From Rhizobium sp. AC27/96 (GTDB taxonomy: Bacteria > Pseudomonadota > Alphaproteobacteria > Rhizobiales > Rhizobiaceae): DNA of 64,000 nucleotides. The first letter of the stretch is position 1; every line of letters begins with the position of its first letter. The stretch spans positions 1 through 64,000 of the forward strand of contig NZ_LXKN01000010.1 of NCBI RefSeq assembly GCF_001692325.1, given 5' to 3'. Below, one piece after another: positions 48,923-58,100 of this stretch. The notes under the pieces are model-generated. The model did no database searches. It had not been told where the DNA came from and worked only from the letters and a program-made list of their open reading frames with translations. The position numbers and the translations under genes were made by a program.

Positions 48923-48938
48923 TTAGATGATTATCTAA
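48923..48938. promoter_or_regulatory. Palindromic operator between the ArsR and SDR genes
   Basis: TTAGAT-GATT-ATCTAA is a perfect inverted repeat. A related word with the shared GATGATTAT core (TTTGATGATTATAAAA) follows at 48989-49004, and TTGTCTAACAATTATCTGA at about 49005-49023 is another partial copy. The region is AT-rich. Confidence 0.75.
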
Positions 48939-49033
48939 ATATCAAAGTGACAGCGGCGAACGGTTTTCGGGTCGCGCACGTCAAACAGTTTGATGATTAT
49001 AAAATTGTCTAACAATTATCTGAGGAAGATGAC

Positions 49034-49783
49034 ATGAGCAAACTGACAGGCAAGGTCGCAATCGTGACCGGAGCATCCAAGGGTATCGGCGCGGGCATCG
49101 CCAAGGCGATCGGCGAGGCGGGCGCGGCCGTCGTGGTCAACTATGCCTCGAGCCGCGAAGGTGCTGACAAGGTGGTTGCGGAAATTACCGCCAAGGGCGG
49201 CAAGGCGATCGCAGTCCACGGCGACGTTTCAAAATCCGAAGACGTCAAGCGGCTCTTTGAAGAAACGAAACAGGCCTTCGGCAGCATCGACATTCTCGTC
49301 AACAATGCCGGCGTCTACCAATTCGCATCGATAGAAGAGTTCACCGAGGAAGAATTCCATCGTGAATTCAACATCAACGTGCTGGGCACGCTGCTGACCA
49401 CGCGCGAAGCCGTCAAGCATTTCGGCCCGGAGGGCGGCAATATCATCAACATCGGCTCCAACGCCGTCAGCATGAACCTGCCGACCGCCTCGGTCTATAC
49501 GGCAACCAAGGCTGCCGTGAACTCCATCACCCAGGTCCTTGCCAAGGAACTCGGACCGCGGAATATCCGGGTCAACAACCTGGCGCCGGGCGGCGTCGAG
49601 ACCGAGGGCGTCGTTGCGGCAGGCGTCATCGGCAGTGACTTTGAGAAGCATCTCGTCTCGCAGACGCCGCTTGGCCGCCTCGGTCAACCGACGGACATCG
49701 CACCGATCGCCGTCTTCCTGGCGTCGCAGGATTCTCACTGGCTGACGGGTGAAACCATCTATGCCGGCGGCGGCCTGAAGTAA
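49034..49783 (+). CDS. Short-chain dehydrogenase/reductase
   Basis: The 249-residue classical SDR shows the cofactor loop TGASKGIG (13-20), NNAG (about 91-94), catalytic serine in IGSNAVS, YTATK (YxxxK, about 156-160), and the end GGETIY..-type GGGLK. Substrate is unknown; the enzyme is an NAD(P)-dependent oxidoreductase. The adjacent ArsR-type gene and operators suggest induction by a specific stress or substrate. GAGGAAGA precedes the ATG. Confidence 0.92.
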   Translation: MSKLTGKVAIVTGASKGIGAGIAKAIGEAGAAVVVNYASSREGADKVVAEITAKGGKAIAVHGDVSKSEDVKRLFEETKQAFGSIDILVNNAGVYQFASIEEFTEEEFHREFNINVLGTLLTTREAVKHFGPEGGNIINIGSNAVSMNLPTASVYTATKAAVNSITQVLAKELGPRNIRVNNLAPGGVETEGVVAAGVIGSDFEKHLVSQTPLGRLGQPTDIAPIAVFLASQDSHWLTGETIYAGGGLK

Positions 49784-49823
49784 TTATCCTTTGCGATGTC
49801 GCTCTCCGAAAAGAGGGCGGTTT

Positions 49824-49858
49824 GCCGGGCGTGACACAACCGCACGCCCGGCCATTAT
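49824..49858 (+). terminator. Hairpin after the SDR gene
   Basis: GCCGGGCGTG (49824-49833) pairs exactly with CACGCCCGGC (49843-49852). The following ATTATG is only weakly T-rich. Confidence 0.6.
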
Positions 49859-50081
49859 GTTAGCAAGCGATTGCCAAACCACTCCATTTTCCTATTTAGT
49901 AGGTGTGCTCGGGTTTTCCGCATAGCACCGCTGTCGACCGTGCCGCGCCGCGACATCTCGTCCGCGAAATTTCAAAACAGATCGCGTCTTCAATGCGATC
50001 CAACACAACAGCTGATGTCATCGAACTCCCCTAATATCCGCCGGCGATCGCTGTCGTGAAAAACAAACGGAGGACGTTTTT

Positions 50082-50591
50082 ATGAATACCGCCAATACCA
50101 AATCGAAACTGGGCACCCGCACCAATCTCAGCGAAGATGCGACACGCGATATTTCCGCGGCGCTGACCGCGCTGCTGGCGGATGTCTTTGCGCTCTATCT
50201 GAAAACCAAGAATTTCCATTGGCACATGAGCGGGCCGCATTTCCGCGACTATCACCTGCTGCTGGACGAGCAGGGCGATCAGATTTTTGCGATGACCGAC
50301 CCCATGGCCGAACGCGCCCGCAAGATCGGCGGCACCACGCTGCGGTCGATCGGCCAGATCGCCAAGCTTCAGCGCATTCCGGACAACGACGCCGAATATG
50401 TCGACCCACAGGACATGCTGGCCGAGCTCGCGGACAACAACCTCAAGCTTTCAGCCGAAATCCGCGCTGTGCACGACGTCTGCGACGAATATGGTGATAT
50501 CGCCACCGCCAGCCTTCTCGAAAACTGGCTGGACGAGACGGAACGCCGCACCTGGTTCCTGTTCGAATCCACCCGCAAGTCAAACCGCTAG
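50082..50591 (+). CDS. dps: Dps/ferritin-like DNA-protecting protein
   Basis: The 169-residue protein shows the Dps ferroxidase pattern at dimer interfaces: KTKNFHWHMSGPHFRDYHLLLDEQGDQI (about 41-68), with His, Asp and Glu ligands. The N-terminal tail (1-20, NTANTKSKLGTRT) is basic and could bind DNA. Dps stores iron and protects DNA in stationary phase. GGAGG lies about 8 bases before the ATG. Confidence 0.93.
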   Translation: MNTANTKSKLGTRTNLSEDATRDISAALTALLADVFALYLKTKNFHWHMSGPHFRDYHLLLDEQGDQIFAMTDPMAERARKIGGTTLRSIGQIAKLQRIPDNDAEYVDPQDMLAELADNNLKLSAEIRAVHDVCDEYGDIATASLLENWLDETERRTWFLFESTRKSNR

Positions 50592-50737
50592 TCACAGCGA
50601 CATCCGCTGCTGGGCGCAATTGGCCAGTGGCGGATGCCATAAGCTCGATTTCCTCGCTCCCGCCTCGGTGGAAACGAGGAAATCCTTGACTCCTGTGGAA
50701 AACCTCTTAGAACCGGCGACGGAAAAGGAAGACTTCC

Positions 50738-50854
50738 ATGGCTCGCTTCGAACAGATCGAATGCTTCAGTCACCTGGCGGAATGCGCCGGGCCGGACGTC
50801 TATTTTCCGGTTTCTTCCAAAACCAAGGCCAAAACGACGACGAAAACCGTCTGA
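50738..50854 (+). CDS. Possible 38-residue peptide before asd
   Basis: A short reading frame beginning MARFEQIECFSHLAECAGP, with two cysteines and a Lys/Thr-rich end, has AAGGA 8-10 bases before its ATG. It lies in a 373-bp gap between dps and asd. I do not recognise it and codon evidence is limited; it may be a small protein or chance. Confidence 0.4.
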   Translation: MARFEQIECFSHLAECAGPDVYFPVSSKTKAKTTTKTV

Positions 50855-50964
50855 CGTCTCTGGCCTGCCGCTCTCTCCCCGGCTCGGTCGGGGACAGGAA
50901 CCGGTCGTCATGGCCGCGGTTCCCCCCTCGCCAAAGAGGAGAGAAGAGAAAGAGAGCTTGAGAA

Positions 50965-51999
50965 ATGGGTTTCAAAGTAGCAGTAGCGGGCGCGACCGGG
51001 AATGTCGGCCGTGAAATGCTCAACATCCTGTCCGAACGCGGCTTTCCGGCCGATGAAGTCGTGGCGCTCGCATCCGCCCGCTCGCAGGGAACCGAGGTTT
51101 CCTATGGCGACCGGACGCTGAAGGTTTCCAACCTGGAGAACTACGATTTCTCCAACACCGACATTTGCCTGATGTCGGCCGGCGGAGACGTTTCGAAGAA
51201 GTTCTCGCCGAAGATCGGCGCCCAGGGCTGCGTCGTCATCGACAACTCCTCTGCCTGGCGCTACGACGCCGACGTGCCGCTGATCGTGCCGGAGGTCAAT
51301 CCGGATGCCATTACGCAGTTCACCAAGCGCAACATCATCGCCAACCCGAATTGCTCGACCGCTCAGCTCGTCGTCGCGCTGAAGCCGCTGCATGATTTCG
51401 CCAAGATCAAGCGCGTCGTCGTCTCGACCTACCAGTCCGTTTCCGGTGCCGGCAAGGATGGCATGGACGAGCTGTTCAACCAGACCCGCGCCGTCTTCGT
51501 CGCCGACCCGATCGAGAACAAGAAGTTCACCAAGCGCATCGCCTTCAACGTCATTCCGCACATCGACGTCTTCATGGAAGACGGCTACACCAAGGAAGAG
51601 TGGAAGGTGCTGGCTGAAACCAAGAAGATGCTCGACCCGAAGATCAAGGTCACCTGCACCGCTGTTCGCGTGCCGGTTTTCATCGGTCATTCGGAATCGG
51701 TCAATATCGAGTTCGAAAACGAGATCACTGCCGATCAGGCCCGCGACATCCTGCGCGAAGCACCGGGCTGCCTTGTCATCGACAAGCATGAAAACGGCGG
51801 CTACATCACGCCTTACGAATCCGCCGGTGAGGATGCGACCTACATTTCTCGCATCCGCGAGGATGCGACCGTCGAAAACGGCCTCAACATCTGGGTCGTC
51901 TCCGACAATCTGCGCAAGGGTGCGGCGCTGAACGCCATTCAGATCGCCGAACTGCTTGTCAATCGCGGCCTGATCAAGCCGCGCAAGCAGGCTGCATAA
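50965..51999 (+). CDS. asd: Aspartate-semialdehyde dehydrogenase
   Basis: The 344-residue enzyme opens VAVAGATGNVGREMLNIL and holds the catalytic cysteine C130 in NPNCSTAQLVVAL. Substrate-binding HIDVFMEDGYTKEEWK and CTAVRVPVFIGHSESVNIEF follow. It supplies the semialdehyde for lysine, methionine, threonine and diaminopimelate, so it is usually essential. Repetitive CTCTCC/GGAGAG words lie just before it, and a terminator follows. Confidence 0.97.
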   Translation: MGFKVAVAGATGNVGREMLNILSERGFPADEVVALASARSQGTEVSYGDRTLKVSNLENYDFSNTDICLMSAGGDVSKKFSPKIGAQGCVVIDNSSAWRYDADVPLIVPEVNPDAITQFTKRNIIANPNCSTAQLVVALKPLHDFAKIKRVVVSTYQSVSGAGKDGMDELFNQTRAVFVADPIENKKFTKRIAFNVIPHIDVFMEDGYTKEEWKVLAETKKMLDPKIKVTCTAVRVPVFIGHSESVNIEFENEITADQARDILREAPGCLVIDKHENGGYITPYESAGEDATYISRIREDATVENGLNIWVVSDNLRKGAALNAIQIAELLVNRGLIKPRKQAA

Positions 52000-52057
52000 G
52001 AATTCGTAAACCAATTTACGGTTTATAAATCTTCGCTAGCTAAGCAGGATTGAATGG

Positions 52058-52092
52058 AAGCCTCGCCATTTCGGATGAAAGGCGGGGCTTTT
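52058..52092 (+). terminator. Rho-independent terminator after asd
   Basis: AAGCCTCGCC (52058-52067) pairs with GGCGGGGCTT (52081-52090), with one G-T wobble, and TT follows. Confidence 0.8.
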
Positions 52093-52289
52093 GGAAATGC
52101 ATCTGGCGGCAATGCTTTACGAGACGCGAAAACATTGATCGCTAAAATGTGATAATGACAGGACGGCCGGATGCTGGCATGGTCCAGTGGTGGCGAGACA
52201 CCGCATAAACCCAGAGATTGGTGGGTTTGTGTGTGCTTTAAAAAAACGGTTACCGCGTTCGCAGCGCGGTAAGAATTCGGGGAAATTGA

Positions 52290-53111
52290 ATGCGCATCAC
52301 AAAGTCTGGAATGGCAGCTCTCGTGGCGGGCGGGTTGCTGCTGGCGATGCCGATGACGGCCAACGCCGCGTCCTGCGGCAACACTTCCGCTGGTTTCGAG
52401 AATTGGGTGCAGGAATTCAAGCGCGAAGCGCAGGGACAGGGTGTCAGCCCGTCCGTCCTCGACCGGGCTTTCGCCAACGTCCATTACAACCAGCCCACCA
52501 TACGCGCCGATCGCGGCCAGAAGAGCTTCAAGCTTTCCTTCGAGGAATTCATGAAGAAGCGCGGTGGCCAGACGATCATCAATCGCGGCAAGAGCATGAA
52601 GCAGGCTAATGCCGCGCTCTTTTCCAAGATCGAGAAGCGTTTTGGCGTTCCACCAGGCCCGATCATCGCGATCTGGGGCATGGAAACCGGCTTCGGCAGC
52701 TATATGGGCGATCAGCACACGCTTTCGGCCGTAGCAACCCTTTCCTATGACTGCCGCCGCTCGGCCTTCTTCACCGAGCAGCTCTATTCCGCTCTGAAGC
52801 TCGTCGGCGAAGGCTATCTCAGCCCGTCGGCCCGTGGCGCCGCTCATGGCGAAATTGGCCAGACGCAGTTCATGCCGAAAAACGTCGTTGCCTTCGGTAT
52901 CGATGAAGATGGCGACGGCAGGGTCGACCTTGTGGGATCGCGCGCGGACGCCCTGGCCTCGACCGCGAACTTCCTGCGCGGCCATGGCTGGCAGCCCGGC
53001 GCCGGCTATCAGCCCGGCGAGCCGAATTTCTCCGCCATTGCCGGCTGGAACGACGCCAAGGTCTATCAGCAGGCAATCGCCTATATCGGTCAGCAGATCG
53101 ACGGCAGATAA
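52290..53111 (+). CDS. MltB-family lytic murein transglycosylase
   Basis: The 273-residue protein has a signal peptide (about 1-27, TANA then A) and an MltB-type SLT domain with the catalytic glutamate E132 in IIAIWGMETGFGSYMG, then FMPKNVVAFGIDEDGDGRVD. It cleaves peptidoglycan with formation of anhydro-muropeptides, in the periplasm. It is preceded by a gap of about 290 bp and followed by a strong terminator. Confidence 0.93.
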   Translation: MRITKSGMAALVAGGLLLAMPMTANAASCGNTSAGFENWVQEFKREAQGQGVSPSVLDRAFANVHYNQPTIRADRGQKSFKLSFEEFMKKRGGQTIINRGKSMKQANAALFSKIEKRFGVPPGPIIAIWGMETGFGSYMGDQHTLSAVATLSYDCRRSAFFTEQLYSALKLVGEGYLSPSARGAAHGEIGQTQFMPKNVVAFGIDEDGDGRVDLVGSRADALASTANFLRGHGWQPGAGYQPGEPNFSAIAGWNDAKVYQQAIAYIGQQIDGR

Positions 53112-53124
53112 GCTGGATCAAAAC

Positions 53125-53164
53125 AAAAAAGGCGCCGCGACCATATGGTCTGCGGCGCCTTTTT
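53125..53164 (+). terminator. Rho-independent terminator after the transglycosylase
   Basis: AAAAAAGGCGCCGC and GCGGCGCCTTTTT form a long stem with the internal ACCATATGGT palindrome. It may act in both directions. Confidence 0.92.
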
Positions 53165-53186
53165 CATTTGGTCTGACTTCAGGCGC

Positions 53187-53262
53187 TTAGAGCACTTCCA
53201 GGAAAAGTGCGCAGCGGTTTTCTGTCCGGAATGCGCAAAGAAACAAGAAGATAGAGCATTTT
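53187..53262. repeat. Rhizobial intergenic repeat, second copy
   Basis: The core GCAGCGGTTTTCTGTCCGGA is flanked by GCACTTCCAGGAAAAGTGC and GCATTTTCGC; it matches copies at 28522 and 63224. It sits between converging transglycosylase and carbonic anhydrase genes. Confidence 0.8.
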
Positions 53263-53289
53263 CGCTATTCGAAGAAAAGCGGAACTGCT

Positions 53290-53931
53290 CTAGACTTCAG
53301 GCCGCTTGAAATCGCGGGTCTCGGGGTCCATCACCCACAATTCGCCTGTCGAAATATCGAACCATGCGCCATGCAGGTTCAGCTTGCCTTCCTCTTCCCG
53401 CGCCTTGATCTCCGGAAAGCTGCGCAGATTGTCGAGCGAATTGCGGATCGAGATGCGCTCCAGCGCCGTCTGGCGCTCGGTCGGGGTCATGATGTCGTTG
53501 CTCTGGATCTGCTCGGCGGCCGGCTTCAGCAGGCCCATCCAGCGGCCGATGAAGTCGCCCGGCGACAGCGGCTCGGCGTTCGGATCGAGGGCGGCGCGAA
53601 TGCCGCCGCAGCGGCCATGGCCCATGACGACGATATTGGCCACCTTGAGCGACAGGACAGCGAATTCGAGTGCCGCCGAGGTCGAGTGGAAATTACCATC
53701 CGGCTCATAGGGCGGCACCATATTGGCGACGTTGCGGATGACGAAGAGCTCTCCCGGACCGGCATCGAAGATGATCTCCGGTGCCGAGCGGGAGTCACAA
53801 CAGGCAATCACGAGGGTCGACGGATTCTGGCCGCGCTCGGCGAGCGTGCGATAGCGTTCGCGCTCGTCGACGTAACGCCCACTCATGAAATTGCGATAGC
53901 CGTTCAAAAGGGTGTCGGGAAAGCTTTGCAT
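53290..53931 (-). CDS. Beta-carbonic anhydrase
   Basis: The 213-residue enzyme has the beta-class zinc ligands C45 (ACCDSRSAPE), H105 and C108 (MGHGRCGG), and D46/R48 of the catalytic dyad. It interconverts CO2 and bicarbonate in the cytoplasm. The longer reading from 53967 lacks family residues, so ATG 53931 is used. No clear ribosome binding site is visible there. Confidence 0.95.
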   Translation of the reverse strand: MQSFPDTLLNGYRNFMSGRYVDERERYRTLAERGQNPSTLVIACCDSRSAPEIIFDAGPGELFVIRNVANMVPPYEPDGNFHSTSAALEFAVLSLKVANIVVMGHGRCGGIRAALDPNAEPLSPGDFIGRWMGLLKPAAEQIQSNDIMTPTERQTALERISIRNSLDNLRSFPEIKAREEEGKLNLHGAWFDISTGELWVMDPETRDFKRPEV

Positions 53932-54004
53932 GGATATTGAATTACAGCGCAGTTCGGCGGATGGCAACTATTGCGCTGCAAAAAGCTTCTGCTGCATCAC
54001 GCTG

Positions 54005-54880
54005 CTATTTCTTGCGCTGCTGGGCCGGGTGCACGAGGTGCCTGAGCTGCACCATCGCCATCGGTGTCGACAGGCTCGCCGCATCCGCCGCCAGCGTCAG
54101 CTCGTCACTCCCGCGCTTGACGGCGCGCGCCAGCACCTCATAGACGCTCGCCGTCGTCAGCTGCAGCGCCCTCTCTTCGTCGATGCCGGACAGCAGGTGC
54201 GACAGGAACAGCGCGGAGAGCAGATCGCCAAGCCCGTTCGGGGCATTCTCGATGCTGCGATGCTCGGCAAGTAAGGCATTTCGCCCACTGAGATAGAGAT
54301 TGCCGATACCGCCTGACATCATCGGCACCGCCGAGGTCACCAGCATACGTGATGGCCCGAGCGAAAGCGCCGCTTCCATGATGGCGTTGTTGTCGTTAAG
54401 CGGCGCACCGGCAAGCCAGGCAAGTTCGTAGCGGTTCGGGGTCGCCAGCGATGCGAGTGGGATCAGATGATCGCGAATGGCTTCCGCCGTCGCTTCCGGC
54501 ACATAGAGCCCGCCCGCATCGCCGATGACGGGATCGCAGGCATAAAGAAGATCGGGGTTTTTCTCCCGCAGCGCCGCCACCAGTTTTGCAACGGCAAGCG
54601 CCTGCGCTGCATTGCCGAAATATCCGGAGAGAACCGCCTTCACCTCCGAAAGCCAGGGTGCGGCGATCAGATCATCGATGGCATGCTCGAAATCCGCTTC
54701 GTTGAAGGTCAATCGCGTCGAACGGCCATGGCCGGGATGCCAGGGCAGAACGACGGTCGGCAGCGCCCAGACCGGATGCCCGAGCGTTTCCAACGCAAAC
54801 ACCGCGGCGCGATTTCCGACGGAACCTCTGACAACATGACTGGAGATGACGATAACGGCGCCAGCCGACATTTGCGACAT
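54005..54880 (-). CDS. pdxY: Pyridoxal kinase
   Basis: The 291-residue ribokinase-fold enzyme shows VIVISSHVVRGSVGNRAA near the start, LYACDPVIGD (about 111-120) and the catalytic GLGD in ENAPNGLGDLLSALF (about 210-224). It phosphorylates pyridoxal for PLP salvage. The start is between ATG 54880 and 54871. The gene is convergent with nothing and separated by about 70 bp from carbonic anhydrase. Confidence 0.9.
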   Translation of the reverse strand: MSQMSAGAVIVISSHVVRGSVGNRAAVFALETLGHPVWALPTVVLPWHPGHGRSTRLTFNEADFEHAIDDLIAAPWLSEVKAVLSGYFGNAAQALAVAKLVAALREKNPDLLYACDPVIGDAGGLYVPEATAEAIRDHLIPLASLATPNRYELAWLAGAPLNDNNAIMEAALSLGPSRMLVTSAVPMMSGGIGNLYLSGRNALLAEHRSIENAPNGLGDLLSALFLSHLLSGIDEERALQLTTASVYEVLARAVKRGSDELTLAADAASLSTPMAMVQLRHLVHPAQQRKK

Positions 54881-55174
54881 GATACTTGCTTTCAGTTCAG
54901 GGGCCTCAAACTGCAATGGCGCCGTTGATGATCCCTTTCGCGGCACTCTGTCAACTGCACTTCACAGAGTCATGAAACCCTCTGTTGAAACGCCCGGTCC
55001 GCCAATTTCACGCCGGCCCCAAGCACTTCGCATCGAGATCGCAGCTTTCGGCAAGATTTTTGAAAAAACGGGCTCAAATTGGTCCGAAAGCAACCAAATT
55101 CGCATTCTTTTTGCCAGTTTTTTCGCTAAACCTTCTGCTACTGTGCTCAAAATTCGAAAATCCGGAGGAATTTC

Positions 55175-58100
55175 ATGGCGCCCAAGACCAATCCGAAACG
55201 GGAAAAACAGATCGACGCAGCCCGCAAGATCGCGGCCGCGGCGGGGGGAGCCCATATCGACCCCGAAATCCTGTTCGGCCGGGCAAGCAATGACGACATC
55301 GAGCATTACAGCCCGGAAATGCTGGCACTTGCTGCGGCGCACGCAGCCAAGGAAGTGGCAGCCTGGGGCGGCAGCTCTCCGCGCGTTAGCATCGAGCAGG
55401 TGGCCGGTATAGAGCCCGATGGCGTTGCGGTATCGATCCTGTCGATCACCGACCACAACATGCCCTTCCTCTACGAATCGATCATGGGCGAGGTCAGCAG
55501 CACCTACCGCGATCTCTACATGGCCGTGCACCCGATCCTGGTGATCGAGGACGGCAAGCAGCCCAGCCTCTATTCCGCTGATCACCCGAGCGATCCCGCC
55601 CATCGCGTCAGCCATATCCAGCTTCATTTGTCGCCCCTGACAGCAGCGCAGGCAACGGACCTGATCAAGCGCGTGCAGACCGTGCTCGATCAGACGCATC
55701 TCACCGTTTCCGATTGGAAGCCGATGCTGGCGCGCCTCGATATCGTCATTTCGGAGCTCTCCACCTATGAAGCGGCGGGACGCCGCAAGAGCGATCGCGA
55801 CGAGGCGCTGGCCTTCCTCGCCTGGTTGCGGGACGGCAATTTCACCTTCCTCGGCATGCGCGAATATGTCTATTCCGGCAAGGGCACGGACGCCAAGGTC
55901 GAGCGTGATCGCGGCACCGGACTCGGCATTCTCTCCAATCCGGATGTCCGCGTCCTGAGACAGGGCAAGGATGCCGTCACCACGACACCGGAGATCCTCG
56001 CCTTCCTCAATGGGCCGGATTTCCTGATCGTCACCAAGGCCAACGTCAAATCGATCGTTCACCGCCGCGCCTATATGGATTATGTCGGCGTCAAGCGCTT
56101 CGACGCTGACGGCAACGTCACGGGCGAGCTGCGTATCGTCGGCCTCTTCACCTCGACCGCCTATACCAGCGCCGCCATCGAAGTGCCGCTGCTGCGCTCG
56201 AAGGTGCAGAAGGTCAAGGATCACTTCGGCTTCGACCCCACGAGCCATTCTGGCCGCATGCTCGACAATACGCTGGAATCCTATCCGCGCGACGACCTCT
56301 TCCAGATCGATACGACCCTGCTTGCGAGCTTCGCCGAGCAGATCAACGACCTTACCGACCGGCCGCGCGTGCGCGCGCTGCCGCGCATCGACCATTTCGA
56401 CCGCTTCGTCTCGGTCATCGTCTATGTCCCGCGCGAGGAATATGACTCCGTCGTCCGCGAGAAGATCGGCAACTACCTGAAAACAGTCTATGACGGTCGC
56501 GTCTCCGCCTACTACCCGGCCTTCCCGGAAGGCGGCGTGGCGCGCGTGCATTTCATCATCGGCCGCAGCGCCGGCAAGACCCCGCATATCCCGCAGACCA
56601 AACTGGAAGAGGCGATCCGCGCCATCACAGCCCGCTGGGACGAGCGTTTCGTCATGCTGGCCGGCCCGAAGGCACCGCGCATCTCCGTCAGCCAGGCCTT
56701 CCAGGAAGCCTTCACGCCAGAAGACGCCTTTGCCGACCTGCCCGACATCTCGGCCACGGCCGGCGCAGATCCGATCCGCATCGGCTTCTATATCCGCAAG
56801 GATGAGACGGGTGACATTCTCTCCCTGAAGATCTTCCACGGCCAAGGCAATCTGGCGCTGTCGCGCCGCGTGCCGCTGCTCGAAAACCTCGGCTTCAACG
56901 TCATCAGCGAGCGGACCTTCGACATCTATGTCACCGCCAAGGACGGCTCGACCGGTCATGTCGTGCTGCATGACATGGAGTTGGAAGCGCGCGGCGGCCT
57001 GACGATCGATCTTGGCCGCCATGGCGCAGCGCTGAAGGAAGCCTTCCTTGCCGCTTTCGGCGGTACGATCGACAATGACGTCTTCAACCGGCTGATCGTC
57101 TCGGCCGATCTCTCCGCCCGCGAAACCAACGTGCTGCGTGCCTATTCGCGCTATCTGCGCCAGGCCGGCATCGCCTATTCCCAGGATTATATTGCCGCGA
57201 CGCTCGACAAATATCCGCGCGTAGCAGCCTCGCTCTTCCGCCTGTTCCACGACACGCTCGATCCGAAGCTTGCCGACAAGAGCCGCACGAAGAAGCTTTC
57301 CGAACTGCATGAGGCCATCGAAACCGAGCTTGCCGACGTTCCGAGCCTCGACGACGACCGCATCCTGCGCCGCTACGTCAACGCCATCGACGCGACACTG
57401 CGCACCAACTACTTCCAGAAGAACGCCGACGGTACGCCAAAGGCGATGCTGGCCTTCAAGCTCGATCCCAAACTCCTCGATGGCCTGCCCGAGCCGCGCC
57501 CCTTCCGCGAAATCTTCGTCTACGGCGTCGAAGTGGAAGGCGTGCACCTGCGCTTCGGCAAGGTGGCCCGTGGCGGCCTGCGCTGGTCCGACCGCGCAGA
57601 AGACTATCGCACCGAAGTGCTGGGTCTCGTAAAGGCGCAGCAGGTCAAGAACGCCGTCATCGTGCCCGTGGGCGCCAAGGGCGGTTTCTATCCGAAGAAG
57701 CTCCCCGTCGGCGGCACCCGCGACGAGATCTTCAATACCGGCCGCGAAGCCTACAAGACCTATATCCGTACGCTGCTGTCGATCACCGACAATATCTCCG
57801 GCGCCGATATCATCCCGCCTGCCGACACAGTGCGGCTTGATGGCGACGATCCATACTTCGTCGTCGCCGCCGACAAGGGCACCGCCACCTTCTCCGATAC
57901 CGCCAATGCGCTGGCGCAGGAAGCCGGCTTCTGGCTGGATGACGCATTCGCGTCGGGCGGCTCGGCCGGCTATGACCATAAGAAGATGGGCATCACCGCC
58001 CGCGGCGCCTGGGAAACCGTCAAGCGCCACTTCCGCGAAATGGACATCGATATCCAGACGACGCCCTTCAACGTGGTCGGCGTCGGCGATATGTCTGGCG

